In this document: piece after piece, positions 10,456 through 19,730 of the stretch
Numbering within the stretch: position 1 is the stretch's first letter
How the letters are laid out: the number at the start of each line of letters is the position of its first letter
Assembly (NCBI RefSeq): GCF_000688415.1
Contig: NZ_JIAH01000005.1
Span: 310,001-374,000, forward strand
DNA length: 64,000 nucleotides
DNA from: Corynebacterium pseudodiphtheriticum DSM 44287
Lineage (GTDB): Bacteria; Actinomycetota; Actinomycetes; Mycobacteriales; Mycobacteriaceae
Direction: 5' to 3'
The notes under the pieces: generated by a model
What the model saw: only the letters and a program-made list of their open reading frames with translations
What the model was told of the DNA's origin: nothing
Database searches by the model: none
Program-made: the position numbers and the translations under genes

Positions 10456-10699
10456 CGGTTTTGCAGTTCCCTTATGACAGTGGAGGCAATGCCCAGACTA
10501 TCGCTGGCGGAAGAAAATATTCTCTGTGGTGGGCCGGTAAAAATAGGGTCGAATAAATTATCGAAATTCGAGCAATTAATTTAACACGTGTTCGCACGCG
10601 GTTATATGATGGGACGAGAGTTTAGGTCGGCTTCGGCCGGAATGCCGCGCATGCACTTGTGTCGGCAAATTGGCCTGCAGTCAACGAAAGATTTGGGAC
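10456..10699 (+). other. groEL1-sigD gap without whiB
   Basis: No coding region is supported here on either strand. In mycobacteria and many corynebacteria a whiB3-type gene lies between groEL1 and sigD; no four-cysteine WhiB frame is present. The gap holds a palindrome and a possible sigD promoter (separate entry). Confidence 0.6.
10583..10610 (+). promoter_or_regulatory. candidate sigD promoter with palindrome at -35
   Basis: AACACGTGTT (10583-10592) is a perfect 10-bp palindrome, 12 bp before TATGAT (10605-10610), a good -10. A factor bound to the palindrome would overlap the -35 position. The regulator is unknown. Confidence 0.4.
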
Positions 10700-11269
10700 G
10701 TGAGCGATTCTGATGAAGAACTCGCGCGGCTGGTTCCACTGGCAGTAGATGGGGATCGCCGTGCCATGCAGCAAGTCATGCGGATTATTCATCCGCAGGT
10801 GCTGCGCTATTGCCGCGCCCGTATCGGTGGCGGAAAAACTCCTACAGCCGAAGACGTGGCTCAAGAAGTCTGCCTGGCGGTAGCTAGTTCGGTGCAGAAG
10901 TTTGTGGACCGTGGCCGACCATTCATGGCGTTTGTTTACGGGATTGCTTTTAATAAAGTTGCCGATGCCCATCGCTTCATGGGCAAAGACCGGCTGCACC
11001 CTTCAGAGGAAATACCAGAAGAGCTGGATCTGATGCCCACCCCGGAGGATGCGGCTTTGGAATCTGATGGTTGTAACACAGTCCGCGGGATGCTCGATAC
11101 TTTAAATGACAAAGCTCGTAATATTATCATCCTGCGCGTATTCGTGGGGCTGACGGCCGAGGAAACAGCACAAGCCTTGGGCAGCACTCCTGGCGCGGTA
11201 CGGGTGGCGCAACATCGCGCGCTTGCGCAACTTCGCAAGCGTATGGAAAACGAGGATTCAAGGGAGTAA
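10700..11269 (+). CDS. sigD: ECF-type sigma factor SigD
   Basis: RNA-polymerase sigma factor with sigma-2 (about 10-85: VLRYCRARIGGG, PTAEDVAQEV, FVYGIAFNKVADAHR) and sigma-4 (about 125-185: LNDKARNIIILRVFVGLTAE, then GAVRVAQHRALAQLR). 189 residues from GTG 10700, preceded by GAAAG; upstream in-frame starts add residues that do not resemble the family. Known corynebacterial SigD controls mycolate and cell-envelope genes, but this is family knowledge. rsdA follows after two bases. No whiB gene precedes it, unlike the usual order. Confidence 0.93.
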   Translation: MSDSDEELARLVPLAVDGDRRAMQQVMRIIHPQVLRYCRARIGGGKTPTAEDVAQEVCLAVASSVQKFVDRGRPFMAFVYGIAFNKVADAHRFMGKDRLHPSEEIPEELDLMPTPEDAALESDGCNTVRGMLDTLNDKARNIIILRVFVGLTAEETAQALGSTPGAVRVAQHRALAQLRKRMENEDSRE

Positions 11270-11271
11270 AC

Positions 11272-12312
11272 GTGAACCAACGCGACTGGGAGAAAGACGA
11301 TTTCTTCCTGGACCAGCTGGCGCAGGGCCAAGACCCTTCGCAGGGGAAGGACCCCCTAGCGGCAGCATTGTTGGGTTTGCGTACAGAAATCGAATCCGAG
11401 ATGCCAGCTGCGCCAAAGCTTCCTGCAGATTGGGCAGTGGAACCCCACGCTGCGCAACCTCACGCCGCGCAGTCTCACGCTGCGCAACCCCAAGCTGATG
11501 CTCCTGATGAGTTGGCTGACGCCCGCCGTCGCCGAGCTGCTCGCGGAACCCACCGGGCCCCAAGGAGAGGTTTCGGTTTTGGCACTGGTGCCGTTGCTAG
11601 CCGACGTTTTGGGTGGACTAGTGCCTTGGTGGGCGCCGCGGCCGCCACAGCATTGTTTGCGGTTGGAAGTTTGAGCGTTTATCACGCGACCCCGAATTCT
11701 CCGCTGTGGGGAATGCACCAGGCGCTGTTTGATGATGAAAAAGCAGCTCGTATTGAGCTTGCCAGTACCTTGCAACAGCTGGAAGACAGCGCTAACCGGG
11801 GTGATGAGGAAGCCACCCGGAAACTGATCGCTGAGGCCCGCACTTTGCTGGAAAATCTGCGTGAGCGCAAAGAAGCCAAGCAGAGCAAAGGCGCGGGAGA
11901 GAATAAAGACCGCGGTGAGCAAGCGGACGCTGACGGTAAAGCGGCGAAAACCAAAACCACCGTTACCCGCGTGCGGCCGCAGCCGGAAGGTGAATCAGAA
12001 CCGCAAACGGTCACAGAAACCAAGGAAGTTACCGTCACGAAGACTGTGGCTCCGGCACAGCAAAACCCACAGACAGTGCCGGGTGGTGGCGGTCCGGAGC
12101 CACAATCACGCCCGTCGGGTGAGCCGTCTATTGGTGAACAACCGCCTGCACAGCCACAGCAACCGTTGTCTCCAACGCAACCGGACGTCGAGTCGCGGGA
12201 AGACGGACAACGCGGCCAGGGCGGTCAGGGTGCAGGCGTATCCCCTGGAAATGACCACGCCGCCCCGGCTGGCCCGGAACACCAGGCGAGCACACGGGGC
12301 GGCGCGTCTTAA
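11272..12312 (+). CDS. rsdA: anti-sigma-D factor RsdA
   Basis: 346 residues. The N-terminal acidic segment NQRDWEKDDFFLDQLAQG is the sigma-D binding region of RsdA. One transmembrane helix lies at about 124-143 (GAAAATALFAVGSLSVYHAT). The extracytoplasmic tail is long, charged, and Pro/Gln-rich from about 255 on, with direct repeats AQPHAAQ in the cytosolic linker (about 58-78). GTG 11272 lies two bases after sigD, so sigma and anti-sigma are made together. Release of SigD is expected to need proteolysis, as for the M. tuberculosis pair; nothing in the sequence shows the signal. Confidence 0.93.
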   Translation: MNQRDWEKDDFFLDQLAQGQDPSQGKDPLAAALLGLRTEIESEMPAAPKLPADWAVEPHAAQPHAAQSHAAQPQADAPDELADARRRRAARGTHRAPRRGFGFGTGAVASRRFGWTSALVGAAAATALFAVGSLSVYHATPNSPLWGMHQALFDDEKAARIELASTLQQLEDSANRGDEEATRKLIAEARTLLENLRERKEAKQSKGAGENKDRGEQADADGKAAKTKTTVTRVRPQPEGESEPQTVTETKEVTVTKTVAPAQQNPQTVPGGGGPEPQSRPSGEPSIGEQPPAQPQQPLSPTQPDVESREDGQRGQGGQGAGVSPGNDHAAPAGPEHQASTRGGAS

Positions 12313-12324
12313 AATGAGTACTTG

Positions 12325-12735
12325 TTAATTCAAGTGCTTGCGGTTCAACCCATCAAAGAAACCAACTGCGTATTCCCAAGGGGTGTAGCGGTCGGTATTC
12401 GGTTGCGCGGAGGGCTCATGTACCGGCGCTAATTCACCAGAGAGGGTGGAGCGCATATTAGCGGCCATGATGTCCCAGTCGTAGTAGTGCTGTTCTTCGC
12501 AGTCCTCGCAGATGAAAAATATGCCATCGATGCCGAATTCCGGCAGGGTCTGTGCCATTTTGCGCACCATGCGTAGATCATGTTCTAGCATGAGGCGTTC
12601 TTCGTCAGAAAGCTCTGGCATGGGCTCGTCAGCGTCGAGGAACGACGCCGGATCGTTCGGATCATCTGCGAAGGGATCGCGGGGCATATTCGAATCAAAG
12701 TCCACATAGCACACACTATTGTCAAAACCATTCAT
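12325..12735 (-). CDS. DUF5319 family protein
   Basis: 136 residues from ATG 12735, the same length as the M. tuberculosis homologue at this position (Rv3412); AAAGGGG lies 8 bases upstream, and the longer frame to 12789 adds a non-conserved stretch. Features are an Asp/Pro-rich N-terminus (DPFADDPNDPASFLDADEP), a helical middle (DEERLMLEHDLRMVRKM), a CEDCEEQHYYDWD segment whose two cysteines could bind metal, and PWEYAVGFFDGLNR near the end. Function is unknown. It is convergent with rsdA and divergent from guaB. Confidence 0.9.
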   Translation of the reverse strand: MNGFDNSVCYVDFDSNMPRDPFADDPNDPASFLDADEPMPELSDEERLMLEHDLRMVRKMAQTLPEFGIDGIFFICEDCEEQHYYDWDIMAANMRSTLSGELAPVHEPSAQPNTDRYTPWEYAVGFFDGLNRKHLN

Positions 12736-12849
12736 ATTCAATTCCCCTTTCCGTTCCCTCCCGGCTACCCCTTTTTCTTGGCCAGCCATTACGATATAAG
12801 GACATAGCTAGACAGCTAGCAGCGGATGACAGCGGTCTGACAAACGTGA

Positions 12850-14391
<1,542 letters not shown>

Positions 14392-14444
14392 AGCTACCTC
14401 GAGAAGCTCACGCATAACGTTGTCGTTATAGGAAGGTTTATTCA

Positions 14445-15605
14445 GTGCGCGAATATGCAGAGATAGGGATCGGCCGTGAGGCGCGCCGTACCTACGGGCT
14501 TGAGGATATTTCCATCATCCCGACCCGTCGTACCCGCTCCTCGAAGGACGTCGATACTACCTGGAGCATCGACGCTTATCACTTCGATATCCCGGTCTGC
14601 TCGCATGCTTCTGATGCGTTGGCTAGCCCGGAGTTCATCATTGAGATGGGCAAGCAAGGTGGTCTGGGCATCATCAATGCGGAAGGGCTGTGGGGGCGTG
14701 TCGACGACCTCGCTGGCGCCGTCGAGGCCGTAACCAAGGCGGAAAACCCTACTGAGCACCTGCAAAAGCTGCATGCGCTGCCACTCGATGTGGAGCTGCT
14801 GGCGCGCCGTATCGCTGAGGTCCGGGAATCTGGTGTGACCGTTGCAGTGCGTGTTTCGCCACAGCGTGCGCGGGAGTTGGCGCCGACGGTCATTAGCGCG
14901 GGTACGGAAATCCTGGTGATCCAGGGAACATTGATTTCTGCTGAGCATGTCTCTGCCAACGGCGAACCGCTGAACTTGAAGGAGTTCATTGGTTCGTTGG
15001 AAGTCCCCGTTATTGCTGGTGGCGCGGTGGATTACACGACTGCGCTGCATTTGATGCGCACGGGCGCGGCGGGCGTGATCGTCGGCGGCGGCGTGAATAC
15101 CAACGATATTTCGTTGGGTATCAATGTCCCGAAAGCCACCGCGATCGCCGATATTGCTGCGGCGCGCCGGGATTATTTGGATGAGACCGGTGGCCGTTAC
15201 GTGCATATTCTTGCCGACGGCATGCTGGCGAATGCTGGCGATATTGTTAAGGCAATCGCGTGCGGCGCCGACGCCGTCGTCCTCGGCCCGTTGTTGGCAC
15301 AGGCTGAGGAAGCGCCTGCGGGTGGTTGGTTCTGGCCGTCGGTGGCTGGCCACCCAAGCTTCCCGCGCGGATATGTGGAAATCTATAGCGATATTGAACT
15401 AGGCGAGGGCGTTACTGGGGAAGATCAAGCTTTCGATCCCACGACGGTTGTTTCCAAAAATTCCCCGCTGGAAGTTGTGTTGCACGGCCCGTCGTCCGAT
15501 CCATTTGGGCGGCAGAATTTGGTCGGTGGTTTGCGTCGTGCGATGGCAAAGTGTGGGTACACCGATTTGAAGGCTTTCCAAAAAGTCGACTTGGCTGTGC
15601 ATTAG
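14445..15605 (+). CDS. guaB3: GuaB3 family IMP-dehydrogenase-related protein
   Basis: 386 residues from GTG 14445, with AGGAAGG about 10 bases upstream. A TIM barrel of the IMPDH/GMPR superfamily without CBS domains; it begins with the GuaB3 hallmark EIGIGREARRTYGLEDISI. Later parts are GGLGIINAEGLWGR, AGGAVDYTTALHLMRTGAAG and GADAVVLGPLLAQAEEAP. The IMPDH catalytic Cys loop is absent. GuaB3 has been linked to GMP reductase-like activity in some bacteria, but its role in actinobacteria is unsettled. The last codons and stop are repeated once downstream. Confidence 0.93.
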   Translation: MREYAEIGIGREARRTYGLEDISIIPTRRTRSSKDVDTTWSIDAYHFDIPVCSHASDALASPEFIIEMGKQGGLGIINAEGLWGRVDDLAGAVEAVTKAENPTEHLQKLHALPLDVELLARRIAEVRESGVTVAVRVSPQRARELAPTVISAGTEILVIQGTLISAEHVSANGEPLNLKEFIGSLEVPVIAGGAVDYTTALHLMRTGAAGVIVGGGVNTNDISLGINVPKATAIADIAAARRDYLDETGGRYVHILADGMLANAGDIVKAIACGADAVVLGPLLAQAEEAPAGGWFWPSVAGHPSFPRGYVEIYSDIELGEGVTGEDQAFDPTTVVSKNSPLEVVLHGPSSDPFGRQNLVGGLRRAMAKCGYTDLKAFQKVDLAVH

Positions 15606-15626
15606 CGGCTCGTGGCTGTGCATTAG
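15592..15626 (+). repeat. 21-bp period duplication of the guaB3 3' end
   Basis: TGGCTGTGCATTAG occurs at 15592-15605, including the guaB3 stop, and again at 15613-15626. The period is 21 bp, so the second TAG is in frame. The second copy overlaps the end of the convergent transporter gene. Confidence 0.85.
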
Positions 15627-16558
15627 TCGCTATGGCGACGTCGTGGCACAACTTTTCTGCCAACGTCCTGTAGCTTTTTCAGCTTCGACCGGGGCGCGCC
15701 ATCCGCGCCAGAACCCCCGGTTCCGACGGTTTGTACTACGGATGCTGCGATAACCACGCCGATGGCTACTAGTTTCAGCGTGCTGATGTTTTGCGCGAGC
15801 AGTAGCCACCCGAAGAATGCGGCGAAGACGGGTTCGAGGGAAATCAGAATAGAAAAGACATTGGGGGCCAGCCCGCGCAGCGCGATCAATTCCAAGGAAT
15901 ACGGCACCAGGGACCCCAAGATTCCGGTGCCGATGGCAAACCACAAGGTATCGGTGGAGGTCACCAGGTTCCATGCGCCGCCAGCGCCCATTGGTAGCAT
16001 CGCGACGCCGCCAACGATGAATGCCACGGCCAGCCCGCCCTGGCCGGGCACCAGCGCACCGGCGTTTTTATTCGCCAGGATATAAATGGCCCAGAACAAG
16101 GCTGCCCCCAGCAAGAATGCGACGCCCAGTGGGTTGAGCGGGTTACCGTTGAAAGCATCCAGGCCCAGTAGTGCCATGCCGGTCATGGCGAGGATGACGC
16201 AGATGCCGTCGCGCAGAGACCGCGATAAAAATGCTGCCAGGAGCAGTGGGCCTAAGAACTCGATGGTCACGGCGGGTCCGAGGGGTACTAGGTCAATTCC
16301 GGCGTAGAAAAATCCGTTCATCAGCCCCAGCGATAGTCCAAGTCCGAGTACCCCGGCCCATTGTTGCCGGTTCCATTCGTGTACCCGCGGGCGCGTGATG
16401 GCCAGTAATACCACTGCCGCGACGAGTAGCCGCACCGCCGAGGTACCCCAGGTGCCGCCGTCGTCGAAAAGCTTCACTGCCAGCGCAGATCCCAGTTGCA
16501 GCGAGATGCACGAGCCGATGATACACAGCACAGAGATGGGGTTTGCCGAAGATGCCAT
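15623..16558 (-). CDS. EamA/DMT-family exporter (RhtA-like)
   Basis: 311 residues from ATG 16558 (MASSANPISVLCIIG); an extra 17 polar residues at the longer start fit poorly with a membrane N-terminus. About ten hydrophobic helices form two EamA repeats (about 8-140 and 150-285). GLGLSLGLMNGFFYAGIDLV with PLGPAVTIEFLGP, and VFSILISLEPVFAA, are typical of the RhtA threonine/homoserine-exporter subgroup. The C-terminal tail is basic (SKLKKLQDVGRKVVPRRRH). A DMT permease between guaB3 and guaA is also known in C. glutamicum. The substrate is inferred only. Confidence 0.85.
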   Translation of the reverse strand: MASSANPISVLCIIGSCISLQLGSALAVKLFDDGGTWGTSAVRLLVAAVVLLAITRPRVHEWNRQQWAGVLGLGLSLGLMNGFFYAGIDLVPLGPAVTIEFLGPLLLAAFLSRSLRDGICVILAMTGMALLGLDAFNGNPLNPLGVAFLLGAALFWAIYILANKNAGALVPGQGGLAVAFIVGGVAMLPMGAGGAWNLVTSTDTLWFAIGTGILGSLVPYSLELIALRGLAPNVFSILISLEPVFAAFFGWLLLAQNISTLKLVAIGVVIAASVVQTVGTGGSGADGAPRSKLKKLQDVGRKVVPRRRHSD

Positions 16559-16636
16559 GGCAGTGATTATTCCGTCTGCATGATTTTTGCGTCCAATAGT
16601 CCAACCCACTAGTACCCGCTAGTTTGCAGCGCGCAT

Positions 16637-16684
16637 CATCTGGGTTGTGTATCGGTTGGGTTATGTGCCGTCTGGGTTGTGGCC
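16637..16684 (+). repeat. three 16-bp tandem repeats upstream of guaA
   Basis: CATCTGGGTTGTGTAT (16637), CGGTTGGGTTATGTGC (16653) and CGTCTGGGTTGTGGCC (16669) are head-to-tail and sit just upstream of the presumed guaA -10, so they could affect the -35 region. Confidence 0.8.
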
Positions 16685-16703
16685 GTGAGTTAAACTATGG
16701 GGC

Positions 16704-18278
16704 GTGACTGATGCAGCAACTCCACGTCCTGTCCTTGTCGTCGACTTCGGTGCGCAATACGCGCAGCTGATCGCGCGTCGTGTGCGCGAGGCGCAGATGT
16801 ATTCCGAGGTCATCGCCCACGATGCGCCGATTGCGCAGTTCCGGGAGAAAAACCCGGCTGCGCTGGTGCTCACCGGTGGCCCGAGCTCCGTGTATGCCGA
16901 TGGTGCACCGTCGTTGCAGCCAGAATTGCTGGAGCTCGGGGTGCCGGTTTTCGGTATTTGCTACGGCTTCCAGGCGATGACGCACGCGTTGGGCGGCACT
17001 GTCGCCCAGACCGGTAAGCGCGAGTATGGCCGTACGGATTTGACGCTTGCCGACGGCTGCGGTGTGCTGCACGAGGGCCTGGCAGAGACCCACAAGGTGT
17101 GGATGTCGCATGGCGATTCTGTCTCAAAGGCTCCGGAAGGCTTCGACGTTACTGCTACTTCTGAGGGTGCGCCGGTGGCGGCGTTCGAGTGCTTGGAAAA
17201 GAAGATGGCCGGTGTGCAGTACCACCCTGAGGTGTTGCACAGCCCGCATGGTCAGCAAGTGCTGGAGCGTTTTTTGACGCAGGTTGCGGGCTTGCAGCCG
17301 ACGTGGACCCCGGGTGCTATTGCGGAGTCTTTGGTGGCTGATGTTCGCGCCCAGATCGGCGAAGGCCGCGCTATTTGCGGTCTGTCCGGTGGCGTGGATT
17401 CCGCGGTGGCTGCGGCACTGGTGCAGCGCGCGATTGGTGACCGTCTGACTTGTGTGTTCGTTGATCATGGTTTGTTGCGTTCCGGTGAGCGTGAGCAGGT
17501 GGAGCAGGACTTCGTTGCCGCTACCGGTGCGCGCCTGGTGACCGTCGACGAACGCGAGGCTTTCTTGCGCAAGCTGGCCGGTGTGACTGAGCCGGAGGCC
17601 AAACGCAAGGCGATTGGTGCGGAATTCATCCGTTCCTTCGAGCGCGCGGTGGCAGGCGTGCTGGATGATGCTCCAGAGGGCGCTTCCGTGGACTACTTAG
17701 TGCAGGGCACGTTGTATCCGGATGTTGTGGAATCCGGCGGGGGATCGGGTACTGCGAATATTAAATCGCACCACAACGTCGGTGGTTTGCCAGATGACGT
17801 GGAATTCGAGCTGGTGGAGCCGCTGCGTTTGCTGTTTAAGGACGAGGTTCGCGCTGTGGGCCGCGAGTTGGGCTTGCCGGATGAGATTGTTTCGCGCCAG
17901 CCGTTCCCGGGCCCTGGTTTGGGCATCCGCATCATTGGCGAGGTCACCGCGGATCGTTTGGAAACCTTGCGTGCTGCCGATCTGATTGCCCGTGAGGAGT
18001 TGACTGCCGCCGGTATGGATGCCGAGATCTGGCAGTGTCCGGTGGTCTTGCTTGCCGACGTGCGCTCTGTCGGTGTGCAGGGCGATGGCCGTACCTACGG
18101 TCACCCGATTGTGCTGCGCCCGGTGTCGTCGGAGGATGCGATGACTGCCGACTGGACTCGCGTGCCGTATGAGGTGTTGGAGACGATCTCGACGCGCATT
18201 ACCAACGAGGTTGCGGAGGTTAACCGAGTGGTCGTCGACGTGACCTCGAAGCCACCGGGAACCATCGAGTGGGAATAA
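16704..18278 (+). CDS. guaA: GMP synthase (glutamine-hydrolysing)
   Basis: Aminates XMP to GMP. 524 residues. The class I amidotransferase domain is about 9-200 (LTGGPSSVY; nucleophile elbow [11 protein letters not shown], Cys about 85; VQYHPEV). The ATP-pyrophosphatase domain has [16 protein letters not shown] near residue 227, and the C-terminal dimerisation domain ends [20 protein letters not shown] 16704 has no Shine-Dalgarno; TAAACT (16690-16695) is placed to start transcription at or next to the GTG, so the mRNA is probably leaderless. guaA followed by imuA'-imuB is the mycobacterial order. Confidence 0.97.
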   Translation: MTDAATPRPVLVVDFGAQYAQLIARRVREAQMYSEVIAHDAPIAQFREKNPAALVLTGGPSSVYADGAPSLQPELLELGVPVFGICYGFQAMTHALGGTVAQTGKREYGRTDLTLADGCGVLHEGLAETHKVWMSHGDSVSKAPEGFDVTATSEGAPVAAFECLEKKMAGVQYHPEVLHSPHGQQVLERFLTQVAGLQPTWTPGAIAESLVADVRAQIGEGRAICGLSGGVDSAVAAALVQRAIGDRLTCVFVDHGLLRSGEREQVEQDFVAATGARLVTVDEREAFLRKLAGVTEPEAKRKAIGAEFIRSFERAVAGVLDDAPEGASVDYLVQGTLYPDVVESGGGSGTANIKSHHNVGGLPDDVEFELVEPLRLLFKDEVRAVGRELGLPDEIVSRQPFPGPGLGIRIIGEVTADRLETLRAADLIAREELTAAGMDAEIWQCPVVLLADVRSVGVQGDGRTYGHPIVLRPVSSEDAMTADWTRVPYEVLETISTRITNEVAEVNRVVVDVTSKPPGTIEWE

Positions 18279-18298
18279 GGAGTAGTTGAAAATGCTGG

Positions 18299-18334
18299 GC
18301 CTGAAGCTAGTTTAGATCTCAGCTTTCTTCAGGC
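18299..18334 (+). terminator. possible guaA terminator
   Basis: GCCTGAAG (18299-18306) pairs with CTTCAGGC (18327-18334), and an inner AGCT/AGCT pairing is possible. The following bases (ATTTGG) are only weakly T-rich. Confidence 0.4.
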
Positions 18335-18342
18335 ATTTGGCG

Positions 18343-18492
18343 TTAGCGCTTTCGAGTCTCAGCTCCGGAGATGAACACGATCAGTGCTAGTGTCGCTATT
18401 GCCATCGTCGCTAATGTCGAAGCTATTTCGGTAATAGTCAATATGATAGCAATTAACGCTAGCACTATGGATGCAATGTTATGAATCCGCAT
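18343..18492 (-). CDS. 49-residue hydrophobic membrane peptide
   Basis: A short frame on the minus strand starts MRIHNIASIVLALIAIILTI, contains a second hydrophobic stretch (LATMAIATLALIVFIS) and ends with a basic GAETRKR. This is a plausible two-helix membrane miniprotein with a positive tail. An in-frame TTG at 18507 could add LLLKK. No clear ribosome site is seen, which is the main doubt. It is convergent with guaA. No family is recognised; it may be a real small protein or the remains of a longer one. Confidence 0.4.
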   Translation of the reverse strand: MRIHNIASIVLALIAIILTITEIASTLATMAIATLALIVFISGAETRKR

Positions 18493-18507
18493 TTTTTTTA
18501 AAAGCAA

Positions 18508-18887
18508 TTCTCACGAATTCCCGAAATTTCGGCATGAGCCTGGCTTTGAATAGTACCAAAAGATACTGCCGCCACTAGATTTCTCATTTTTCCTCCCAGT
18601 CAGTGGGCTTGACAACGCTGTGCTTATGCAGAAACCCCTCTTGGGTAAGATTATTTTATTAAACTTTGCCTAATCTTTTCAATAATTAAACTTTAGGTAA
18701 GGATAGGGTGTATGGAAAATAATCTGATTTTCTGGGTCTACACATTGGAAATGTGAGATTCTTGATAGCCCCAGGGTTACTTAATGTCTTATTTTGACTG
18801 ATCGCTAAGATGCAGCACTCGTTGTCATGTAGATCCATCAGGCTAAGATAGCTTGTCCATTTATCTAGGTGTGATACCCCCAAGTGT
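18508..18887 (+). other. AT-rich guaA-imuA' intergenic region
   Basis: About 380 bp without a supported gene. The tract at 18650-18715 is AT-rich and contains ATTAAACTTT twice, each followed by a CCTAA or AGGTAA word, which gives a loose inverted repeat. One minus-strand frame of 69 codons (18686-18895) has no ribosome site or family features and was not accepted. Confidence 0.5.
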
Positions 18888-18903
18888 TCGAACATGATTG
18901 CGC
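18888..18903 (+). promoter_or_regulatory. SOS-box-like element before imuA'
   Basis: TCGAACATGATTGCGC resembles the corynebacterial LexA box TCGAA(A/C)ANNTGTTCGA at 10 of 14 informative positions, with a perfect left half. It ends 29 bp before the imuA' ATG, in the -35 region if the transcript is leaderless. A similar element lies at the same distance from dnaE2. Confidence 0.45.
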
Positions 18904-18932
18904 GTTTAGAAAACCTGTGCCATACTGTCGCT

Positions 18933-19730
18933 ATGGCTCAAACAGGTATTCGTGCGCAAGGTGGGCGGTTGCAGGATGGTTCTGTGGCTGTTCCTGCCGA
19001 CGTGCGTGCGGAGCGTGTGGCGTCATTACGGAATAGAATTGCTGGTTTAGAGTCCGCAGCAAACTTAACTCCTGTTCAACAAAAACCGCGTCTGCTCAGT
19101 AATGATTCCGTTTCTGATGGAAATGAATCTTCTGCAGATCTATATCGTGTGGTGGAATTGTCTGGTCAGCTCGCTGGTGTTATTTCCACCGGTGGGTTGC
19201 CGAAAAACTCTGTATCTCATTGTAGTGATTGCCCTGCACTCGTCTCTGAACTTATCGCACAAATTAGCGCACAGGGAAAAACAATCGCTATTGTGAACTG
19301 GTCAGAACTTTCCCTGGCACAGGTCGCGGAAAGCGGGGATCTCTCCAAAATCATCACGGTTCCCAACCCGGGTAGGGAGTGGATCACGGTGCTCGGCGTG
19401 CTGGCAGAAGGTGTAGATGTGCTGATTTACCGCAGCCCGCGCACCCAGACTTTGAGTCCTACGCAAGCACGCCCGTTGCTGGCGAAAGTCCGCAAGGGTG
19501 GGGCGGCTGTGCTCACTGTTGGTGTACAAGTACCCTCACCGGCACTGACAATTAATGCTCAGGTCACTGGTTTTTCTGGCATCGGTTGCGGTACTGGGCG
19601 CATCCGAAATACAGAAATTGCGGTCAGCTCCTACAGCAAAACCCACAGGAATGGGCCTGTCATGCTCACGTGTGGTGCGCGCTCCAGCGCCGTACCTAGC
19701 AGCGCCGAACCACTACAGGCGGTGCAGTAA
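18933..19730 (+). CDS. imuA': ImuA'-type mutasome accessory protein
   Basis: 265 residues from ATG 18933 (MAQTGIRAQGGRLQ); CATACT at 18921-18926 could be a -10 for a leaderless start. The longer frame from 18894 would overlap the SOS-like box. The protein has the RecA/SulA-like layout of ImuA' without a recognisable Walker A: LAGVISTGGLPKNS, then TIAIVNWSELSLAQVAE and VDVLIYRSP. In mycobacteria ImuA' works with ImuB and DnaE2 in damage-induced mutagenic synthesis. It runs directly into imuB (stop and start abut). Confidence 0.85.
   Translation: MAQTGIRAQGGRLQDGSVAVPADVRAERVASLRNRIAGLESAANLTPVQQKPRLLSNDSVSDGNESSADLYRVVELSGQLAGVISTGGLPKNSVSHCSDCPALVSELIAQISAQGKTIAIVNWSELSLAQVAESGDLSKIITVPNPGREWITVLGVLAEGVDVLIYRSPRTQTLSPTQARPLLAKVRKGGAAVLTVGVQVPSPALTINAQVTGFSGIGCGTGRIRNTEIAVSSYSKTHRNGPVMLTCGARSSAVPSSAEPLQAVQ

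Noticed and set aside
10357..10584. 75-codon plus-strand frame after groEL1
   Set aside because: It runs through the groESL terminator hairpin, has no ribosome site and shows no family features; it is not a WhiB protein.
11233..11498. alternative frames inside the rsdA region
   Set aside because: They are shadows of the rsdA frame, whose domains and coupling to sigD are clear.
12736..12789. longer N-terminus for the DUF5319 protein
   Set aside because: The extra 18 residues are not family-like, and the inner ATG has the good ribosome site and gives the length of the mycobacterial homologue.
18660..18715. DtxR-type iron box (TTAGGTAAGG region)
   Set aside because: Only one half-site resembles the TTAGGTTAGCCTAACCTAA consensus, and no iron gene is next to it.
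18686..18895. 69-codon minus-strand frame before imuA'
   Set aside because: AT-rich intergenic composition, no ribosome site and overlap with the SOS-like box; no family pattern.
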